The notes below the pieces were generated by a model. The model was not told the DNA's origin and did no database searches. It was given only the letters and a program-made list of their open reading frames with translations. This document shows, one piece after another, positions 56,240 through 64,000 of a stretch of 64,000 bases of DNA; position 1 is the stretch's first letter; each line of letters opens with the position of its first letter. This DNA is from Takakia lepidozioides (lineage: Eukaryota; Streptophyta; Takakiopsida; Takakiales; Takakiaceae): the NCBI GenBank assembly GCA_030704615.1, contig CM060733.1, positions 45,448,001 through 45,512,000 of the forward strand, in the 5' to 3' direction. Position numbers and translations under genes: made by a program.

Positions 56240-58380
56240 TTAAAACATAATAAAATATAACAAATTAAATAAACAATTTTTTTTGCCTTTGATAAAGTTG
56301 TCAAAGACTTTTCGGTCATTTGCATCAAGTACATATGTGTTTGACTTGACATTGTACTTTAAATATGCTAACGCGATAATGGAATCCAAATCAACCATCA
56401 TGTTATTCGTCAAATCGTACGTATAGACCCCTCCTCGAATTTTTTGGTACCATGCTAACCCAATCTCCATATGAGAAGGACGCTCCAATAAATCAACAGA
56501 ATCCCTACATTCTACAAACCGCTTATTGATTTTCTTCCGCATTCTTTGAACCCTGCCCAAATACCAAGTGCCTTTGGTTGCTCCTCTGCAGGTTTTCCCT
56601 GGTCTGCCTTTCCTGTTTGTAGTTTGGATCGCAGTCTCCTCATCAACAAAAAATATAGCACAATCCGAACCCAATCCCAAGCTCGTGGCTTTGTTGCTGG
56701 TAGTTAGTTTGTTTTCTCGGCAAAACAACATCGATGCACTTCTTACTCGTGTCAATCTATCCTTGGATAGAGTAGGGTTGCCATTGAGTTGGCTAACCAA
56801 AGTGCTTTTGAATATGGTCTTCCCGTCTACTTTGACAAATGGAACCACCGCCTTCGATCCATCTTTCTCTTGTTCAAACTCATCAATGACAGCATCCAGA
56901 GTATGTCTCAATTCACTTTGAATAAGTACCTCTTCCGCATGATCATCCAAAGGTTGGCTCAAAACATCCTCCAATGAATTCGAAGGCCCGCACACCAATT
57001 CATCTTCCACGACCTCATTTTGAATATGTGTGTCTGCATTAAGAGGACAAATAGAATCTATGGCATCGACATCATCACCCTCCTCTTCCATGCTTTTGAA
57101 TAGCTCGGCCTCCATTTGTCTCTCAATTGTCCATGGTTCATTCCACCAATCCAAGTTTGTCGCTTTGTTTGGTTTCATCCCAAGTTTATGGCATAAAAGT
57201 TGCGCTTCTAGAAATCCAGTTTTCAAAGCCTCCACAATGCAATCATCCGATTGGACAGTAGAAAAGTCGGACAAATCAGCAAGGGGGATACCTGGCTTCT
57301 TCTCCAAAGAAAACCAAATGTGTTCTTGTTTCTTGTGAGCTGTTGAGAACTTGGGTCCTTTTGGATTCACCTCGAACTCGGATATGCGTGTTAATGCTCC
57401 CGCACTCTCAATCAAATCACACCCGTCATATGTCCTCTCATTCCGTAACATACCTCCCACTTTGCTGAAGAATATTTCACACACATCTGAACCAACAAGG
57501 CTCAAAGGAACTTGCACATGATTAAACTTATCCTTGAACAATTTGATAAGTAGAACCACGTAGTGGCATGAAATTTGTAAATCCAAGCATGCTTCCCTGC
57601 TAATGAAGAAGGATTTCAGATTATACACCTCGTGGTGGAATAACCACAACTTCCACAATCTGAAAAAAAACGATACCTTTGCAACAGATTGTACCCTCTC
57701 ACACAATGACATGTGAGGAGACAAAAAAATGTCGATGTAGCATGAAATGATGTATAGGTAAATTTCAGTACCTTTGGTCCTCTCCCTTCGATGATTCGCA
57801 GTTGATTGTAACTCCCTCAAACAAGCTTGCACCTTCCGAGATGCCAGTCGTTGAGCTACTGCCCAATTCTGTCGATCTTCTCTTTTGATATCACATTCCC
57901 GAAGTCCATGCTTGTCCACTGAAAATGAATGGTAGACCAATAACACATGATTCAATGTAGCAACCTCATCACCCAACACCAAAGTCCATGATGCACTGTC
58001 CAAGGGATTTACCAATTTTTTCCCATTGTGGATGAAGTCCTGATCATGGAGTCCGTATATATCTCCCCCGTTGCACACTCGACCTGTAAACAACCATCCT
58101 TCCCAAGGGATGCAAAATCTACTTCCAGCCCCATTGGCATAATCTTCTAACATCACTTTTCTCCTCCTATTATCTCCGTCTGAAGCATGCCCAATTATAG
58201 GCCCAACCACGTCCCTAACATATTTGTCCCACAACTGTCTCACCACTTCCCATTGTGATCTCACAAAATTGTTGTCAAATCTATTGCACAACCACATTGT
58301 TTTTTAATGCCTCCACAATATGTTCGTACCCTGATTCCCCTTCTCCCACTTGCACCACAAAATTTGAAATACATACATGG
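56240..58380 (-). mobile_element. 685-aa transposon-type ORF of unrecognised superfamily
   Basis: One long frame (58297-56240) carries GPIIGHASDGDNRRRKVM, GWLFTGRVCNGG, GLHDQDFIHNGKKL, DKHGLRECDIKREDRQNW, LCERVQSVAKVSFFFRLW and EIFFSKVGGMLRNERTY, with acidic linkers and a basic RVQRMRKKINKRF segment towards the end. I recall proteins with the SDGD, HDQDxxHNGKK and DKHGL..DRQN signatures as multi-copy transposon-like genes in algae, mosses and some animals, but cannot name the superfamily. Just upstream (58375-58298) a different frame reads GYEHIVEALKNN, so the 5' end is frameshifted. The element abuts Gag-like copy 2. Confidence 0.6.
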
Positions 58381-58384
58381 TTGT

Positions 58385-60251
58385 CTTGAAGCCCACAGAA
58401 CCCGAAGGTTTTTCTTCTCAGTTTGAGTTACCACAAGTTGTCCATGCAGTTCCACCAGAAATAATTGATTTGGAGAAAGAAGGGTTAGATATCCCCACTA
58501 CAGAACAGGTGGTGGCAGAAATTGAGAAGGGAGACCTTCTCTATGAAAATTATGGTCTAGTCAGGGAAACAGTGATTCCGGAGGTGCAACGGTTGTCCAG
58601 GGGAAACCCTGCGGTGCATATAATACATACACCTGTGACGGAGGTACCACAGGTAGAATGTCAAGACACTGCAGCACCTGTGACGGATGAAGTGGTTCAG
58701 GAAGAAAATCTGGTGGGGCAATGGCCTGAATGGTTAGTGAGGCATCACATTGTTGAGGATCAGGGAGAACAGCAGCAAGATCACCATGATGACCCTCAAC
58801 AGGCCATGCTTATGAGTTCCATAAGCATGACACTTAATTTGTTGGGCACTTATGTCAATTCCCATGTTCCAACTACCCAATTGGCAGCTTTGAGGGAGGA
58901 ACTCAGAAAGGAGTTTGAGGCTCGACTTGCCACTGAGTGTGCAAACAAGGTCGATGAGGAGGTCACTCTCAAGATACAGCAAGACTTAGAGAGTACAAAA
59001 GCTGCTTTACAATTGGCCAAGGAACAATTGATTGAGGCAGGCCTTGCGCAAGACCAGTTGCACGAAGCACATAAGCAACAGCTATACCAAATGCAGGTGA
59101 AGCATGAAAGCAAGTTGCAAGAAGTGAATGCACTACATACGGAGTTGCAGACAGTGCATGATAGGATGGCCATACAATGTGCTACACTCACAACTACGCT
59201 TGACCAAGCTACAATAGAAATTAACAGTCAAGCGGAAAGATGTACGAAGGCAGAGGCAGAGAATGTCGAGCAAACGAAATTCATTGTCGATATGAAGAAT
59301 ACAATCTGTCGCAATGAGAATACTTTCAAGCAATACAGGCAGGTTGAAGCTGACCAAGAGAGGTACATCCTGGAATTGCAACAAACGCTCATGTCCAATA
59401 GAAATGAACTCTCTGTGGCTAACAAGACTTGGAAGGAAGCCAATAATCTGGCTGCTGCATATGCGAGTTTGGTTAAACCTCATGCGAAGCGCATGGAGGC
59501 TTTACAGCAGCAAATAGATGTGTACATGCTCAAGGAGGAGCAGACTCTCAGGGGTGCCCCAAGCAACTTGGTGGATAACACCTTATGCAGGTCTGGTTAG
59601 CACAAGGACCGGTGGAAGGCAAAGCACCACGAAAGCTCACCCAAAGCGAGATGAATGAGCTCAGACTGCAAGTGCAGAACATTGCCACAACTACTATAGA
59701 CAATGTCTATAGTAGGATAGCGGAGCTACAAGAGGATGTAGACGGCCTGCAGACTCAGGTAGAGGACCTGACATCAAATATTGACAAGAGAGTCTTTGTA
59801 CCTGAGGAGCAACTGATGGCTTCTTATTTACAAGCGAGAACTTTGGCTTTTCAGTCTTCTTCGCAGGGGGTGCAGGAGATGCCAATGATACAAGAGCCAA
59901 TGCCACCAACACCACAACAAGTCACTGTGCTAGTAGCTGACCCTGTTGTTACTACAGCCACACCACAGCCACCACAGCCTGAGGTATGGGGGAATGCTGC
60001 TTTTAACCCACCTAGAACTCCTGCTGCACGGGAGTACAGTCGGGCTATGATTATGCCCTTCAACCAAATTCCCATTGTCTTGGATTTGGCTTGGAAGGAA
60101 TAGTCCTCCGCAGTCATTGGCACATTACTATCAAATCATGCGCATTTGGCTGCCAGTGGCAACTAGGACTAAAGTTCTTCCGAACAATCGACCAATTGAG
60201 GATCATCACCTTACGCAGTACTGGCGTGAGGCAAGTACCATGTTGAAGGAG
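58385..60251 (+). mobile_element. Coiled-coil Gag-like protein, copy 2 (truncated)
   Basis: This copy is homologous to 44156-42389 of copy 1, in inverse orientation. The main frame (58377-59600) runs through the VVAEIEKG point without a break because it keeps the 70 nt lost in copy 1. It shifts after NLVDN (one C fewer than copy 1 at about 59580) and again after LDLAWKE (two bases fewer at about 60100). Homology ends after MLKE at 60251, where GCTATTTCATGAGC begins. The left edge at about 58385 meets the 685-aa ORF element. The coiled coil is well kept. Function as for copy 1, by inference. Confidence 0.55.
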
Positions 60252-60472
60252 GTTTGCTATTTCATGAGCATGAGCGGCATGAGCGGCATGAGCAGAGTAG
60301 TAACACAATCGGTTTTCATGAGCAGAAGTACAAATTTCGAAAATAAAAAACAATAAAAAAACAATAATTTAATGCAATGTGTCAGGAAAAACAAATATAT
60401 TATTCGGCCCCTTGAAGGGAAAATTGCACTTTTGACAGTTGTGCTCATGATATTTTGTCTTCCGCTCATGCC
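60252..60472 (+). mobile_element. CATGAGC-edged insertion
   Basis: The segment begins GCTATTTCATGAGC, then GGCATGAGC twice. After an AT-rich middle it ends with GCTCATGATATTTTGTCTTC and CGCTCATGCC, so the ends hold inverse copies of GGCATGAGCGG. Its left edge equals that of the insert at 11572-11640. It lies between the broken Gag-like copy 2 and palindromic array C. Class unknown. Confidence 0.5.
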
Positions 60473-60496
60473 AATTCCCAGCGACATGTGCAAATA

Positions 60497-60935
60497 TGGC
60501 GCCGAATTTCGCGGTAATAGGGTCCGTAACCTGAAAAAACGGCGACGTATTTCGCGGCAATAGGTCTCTCTGGCGAAAAATGGTGCCGAATTCCGCGGCT
60601 ATAGGTCCCCTCATGACAGGTAATTCGGCGCCATTTTTCCAGTGCATGTTGGGACTTAGCCAGTTTTCGGCGCAAAATAGGGAAATTCGGCGCCATTTTT
60701 CCAGACACTGTACCAGTGCATGTTGGGACTTAGCGAGTTTTCGGCCCCAAAAAGAGAAATTCGGCGCCATTTTCCCAAACACGGTACCAGTGCATGTTGG
60801 GACTTAGCGAGTTTTCGGCCCCAAAAAGAGAAATTCGGCGCCATTTTCCCAAACACAGGTACCAGTGCATGTTGGGACTTAGCCAGTTTTCGGCCCCAAA
60901 AAGAGAAATTCGGCGCCATTTTTCCAGAAATGGCC
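60497..60935. repeat. Array C: GGCGCC palindromes, ~73-bp direct repeats
   Basis: Seven cores of the GAAATTCGGCGCCATTTT type. After two diverged inverse units (near 60499 and 60570) five direct units follow at about 60619, 60684, 60760, 60832 and 60906 with a 72-76-bp period. Each unit continues CAGTGCATGTTGGGACTTAG, then CGAGTTTTCGGCCCCAAA. The GGGACTTAG..TTTTCGGCCCC spacer is shared with array B. Confidence 0.9.
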
Positions 60936-61083
60936 CCACAACTGCTTCTATTGGATTTCAGTTTGAATGGAATATTGCCTCATTCCAGGAGTTTTGGGGT
61001 GCATTTCATTACACTGCAAAAAAAAAGTCTGATACAGCAAAATGCATTTGAAAATATCCATATGGAGGATTCCGTTTGCCCCA

Positions 61084-64000
61084 TCAATGATTTCTGGAAT
61101 CCCTAAGGAGGAGCTTGTGCAGCTCGTTCACGCTCAACGCCGGTGCATGAATAAAGTCATCAATAGTCACGTTCATCCTCAACCTCTTCAGGTAAATGTA
61201 ATACAGATGCTTGCACGGATAATACTTCGAACCCTTCTTTGCTTCCATCAACGAGAAGTCCGTACAGTTGCAAGTCGGCTCCACTCCAATCGTAATTGTG
61301 TATACATCGTCGCGTACAGCCGAGCCGGCCGTTGCCATCCGATACACACGCCCAAGGCCGGGTGGTGGTACGTCCACGGAGCTCTGAATAGTGCAAGCCA
61401 TCCCAAGAGCATTGGCAATCCGAGTCTCATTCAACTTGTTGGGAGGGTGTCGTCTCTTCACTCTTCCGAATCGCATTGTGGGATGTGCAGAATTGTCCAA
61501 TCCGTCTCTATTGGACCGAGCAGTCTGCAATGGAACCGGAAATGCGTGGGCCGGGATGTCTGTGCGTTGCACCATTCGAAATCCTGCTGCAGATAGAGCA
61601 TCCGCCTCATTCTGAGAGAGGCTGCAACCCGGTGCAACAGGCTAGACGCCCGAGGCTCCGGCATTCCCTGAATCCCGTACTTGGGCTTGCCAAATACACA
61701 GGTCATTATGTCGTGCCTACAGAACCAAAATGTCTGCGTTGTGGCGTGAGCAAATGTGGGAGTCAAAAATCTGCCGCTGAAACAAGGTGCAGGTACAGCA
61801 CCGTGTGGGTTCCTCCGAATCATCTCACCACAGCGTGCTCTCGTATCCACCCGGATGGCGCAACACTTCCCTCGAAATGCCGGCAATGTCCTCGCAATTC
61901 TCCACTGTGACTCCGACACTCTTGTCTCCACAATGGGAATGTTGTATTGCTTTACTACAGATGGCTCGTTATGTTGCCGGGGCACGCGTCCTGTGCTCAA
62001 AGGAGATGGCGATCTTGAACGTGCAGGACTTCCGGTGCTCGACGAGACCTCCTCGGACAACATCACCGGACCACGAGGGAGCGTGCGAATATTCTTGTCA
62101 GCTCGCCATGAATCCTCTTCTCCGCCAGGTGCCTCGTCAAGTCTTCGTCTCACTGGACGGGTATGAACATCTCCTTCCAAATGTTGGCCTCTTCGCAGCA
62201 ATGGCGTGTCCCGAAGGCCCTCTCGCAAGGCCACCGCCCACTTCCGAGGATTCTTCGATCTGGAGGCAGTCCGCATCAGCATTTCCTGCCTGTCCGGCCC
62301 CAAGCCCCACTGTTTCCCTTTCAAGAACTCGTTGTACCTGCATTGCTGCATAATTGACCTCACAATGTCCTCCGTTGTGGCAGTGAGGATGTCCACCAGA
62401 TGCGCCGCAGAGGAGGCACGCCAGGAAGAGTGCACTGATTCGGCCATGTTTGTCGTGGGCATGTTGGTGTCGGAGTCGAGACACATTTCCTGCACAAGCA
62501 CATGTTCAGGTTACAAGCAAGTTACAAATATGGCCAAGAATAATATCCAACGGGACGCGAATTCGTGCAACTCACCTCCCGCATATAGTCGCCGAACTGG
62601 AGGAAACGATAATGCCACCATGCTAGCCAACTGACCATTGCTCCTTCGTCTGATTTCCTTACAGCACCTGACGATGTCCACCAAGCCCGTATGCATGCAA
62701 ACTATGTCTCTGCATCATCCAGGTGGGAGCGCGCTTCCACGCAAGGCACATGGAACGGTGCTCCTCTCTGAAATCTGGCGCCACGAGCTTGGTTGTGTAC
62801 TGCGAAAGGCTCTGCAGAAAATGGAACCCACAAGATCTCTCCTTGCCTTCCATGGGAACATTGGGGTCTTGCCCGTACACCCTTCGGATGGCAGCCCAAT
62901 TTGCTTGTGCGTTGTCCGCCATGAAACCACGGAATTGGGAGGGGGCAATCCCGCCTTGGCCATCTGTTCGTTTATTCCCTGCCAAAGAAGCATCTCCGAT
63001 TGTGTGTCCTCTCCTTTCATCTCACAAATAGCAATTGTCATTAGCATCCTGCAGTGGGTGTCGTAGACATGTGCACCCATTGTCACCCACTGGTGATTTG
63101 TAATTCGCTTGATATGGTCGAACATGACCCAACTGTTTGACAAGTTCCCACTCGTCATCCTGTCGACCAGTTCGACGCCACTGCCAGGTCCACACGTGGA
63201 CATTTTGAATACGAAACAACGATCTGCCTCAGTCCCTTGTCCTGGAAACCTACTTCCATGAATGTAGTCATATCCACATCGTCGCTTCACCTCCAGAATA
63301 GAGTGCATATCCGAGCCACGCCCAATTTTCTGTTTGCATGAGACAATGTGGTTTCGGACATTCGGTGAACATACGTGGGACACCGACTCCAGCAATGCCT
63401 CCATTTCCTTCTCGTCGAGAGGAACTCTATCGGAGCCGTCTTCCGACATAATTCTGGCCAATGCCATCTTATGGGCGGCTTGGAGCTGTATCTGTTTGGG
63501 TTTGGCACCCGGTCTCAACTTAACCTCCTCCTGAACGAGCTGCTCTACTTCGTGGGCAGCCTCCCGCGAGTTCCCCCTCGCCAATTTGTGACAATGGGAA
63601 CCAACGTGTATGCAAGCTCGGGTGAGGTCAGGGAAACGGTGCAACACATAGAACTGCTTGGCATTACAAACAGACATGCAGTGTGGTGGTTCTTTGCAAT
63701 GCGCACACTTAAATGTGGAGTTCGGAACCTTCTCCTGAGCTCGAAATGGTTGGTGAGTTGTGCCTGTCCAATCGGTCTCGTTCCTGTGACCTCTGGATTT
63801 AAAGTGGAAGCAAGTTGGGGAGAAACACCGCAACGCGCCCGCACAAACAACGTAGCGCACCCGCACACCATCAAGCATCTTCATGCTGGTGGTTTTGGTA
63901 ACGCACCAAGGATGACCGTCATGTTTTCTATCCATATCTGTCAACATTCCGGACGCCCTCGAGTAGTCCGCCCGAGGAGGGAACTCAAAGAAGATATTAC
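61084..64000 (-). mobile_element. MULE-type transposase with SWIM zinc finger, frameshifted
   Basis: The gene enters from beyond the window end (open frame from 64000) and runs to 61084. Its order is a Cys/His-rich N-terminal region (CSPTCFHFKSRGH, CAHCKEPPHC), the transposase core with Asp in HVYDTHCRM, Asp in FMADNAQANW and Glu in TTNMAESVHSSW, a Ser/Arg-rich linker, and a C-terminal SWIM finger (CNCTDF then YYPCKHLYY). MULE enzymes cut and paste Mutator-like elements. The frame shifts near 62950 (in a C-rich run), near 62720 and again between the linker and the SWIM part (61460-61575), so this copy is dead or the run lengths are wrong. No terminal inverted repeat is visible within the window. 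Confidence 0.8.

Noticed and set aside
60497-60935. CRISPR-like look of regular repeats
   Set aside because: The whole unit repeats, spacers included; there are no unique spacers and no cas genes, and the host is a eukaryote.

Overview
The window reads as nuclear DNA of a spore-bearing streptophyte with flagellated sperm: a charophyte alga such as a Chara-type alga, or a bryophyte, lycophyte or fern. The case rests on spliced genes with GT..AG introns, a plant-specific DUF1635 gene, two axonemal (flagellar) genes, CYB5D1 and CFAP119, which flowering plants are not expected to keep, and a dense background of plant-type LTR retrotransposons and DNA transposons. A Chara-like alga is my favoured guess, from memory of similar repeat and transposon families; this is inference only.

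Layout. 1-5.4 kb: Ty3/gypsy integrase fragment, a ~95-bp tandem repeat array and an LTR-like repeat. 5.8-11.4 kb: a decaying, intron-bearing gene on the plus strand with a ParB-like domain and a region resembling a DNA methyltransferase; a palindromic repeat array sits inside it. 11.6-14.9 kb: kinase-like pseudogene, GC-rich minisatellite and a dUTPase-like fragment. 15.3-17.8 kb: broken copy of the meiotic recombination gene FLIP/FIRRM (C1orf112 family). 18.6-24 kb: gypsy reverse transcriptase fragment, minisatellites and a copia gag-protease-integrase relic. 24.5-36.8 kb: the gene-bearing core on the minus strand, with CYB5D1 (4 exons, 233 aa), a DUF1635 gene (2 exons, 522 aa) and CFAP119/CCDC189 (6 exons, 325 aa). 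All three have junctions that agree in phase. 37-41.5 kb: AT-rich DNA, a foldback element and a 57-aa chromodomain ORF. 41.6-44.7 kb: coiled-coil Gag-like copy 1. 45-53 kb: second LTR-like repeat in inverse orientation, a broken ankyrin-like gene and the 5' end of a copia element. 54-64 kb: Harbinger fragment, a 685-aa transposon-type ORF, Gag-like copy 2, a third palindromic array and a MULE transposase with SWIM finger that runs off the window.

How it fits together. The window is a small island of low-copy genes in a sea of mobile DNA. The two flagellar genes lie on the same strand about 7 kb apart with the DUF1635 gene between them. The transposon and retrogene ORFs nearly all carry frameshifts or stops, while the three core genes carry none; this argues that most lesions are real decay rather than poor sequence. 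The most unusual signals are the ParB/methyltransferase-like relic and a repeat family built on a GGCGCC-centred palindrome. That family appears in three arrays with three different spacers and periods (about 95, 146 and 73 bp).
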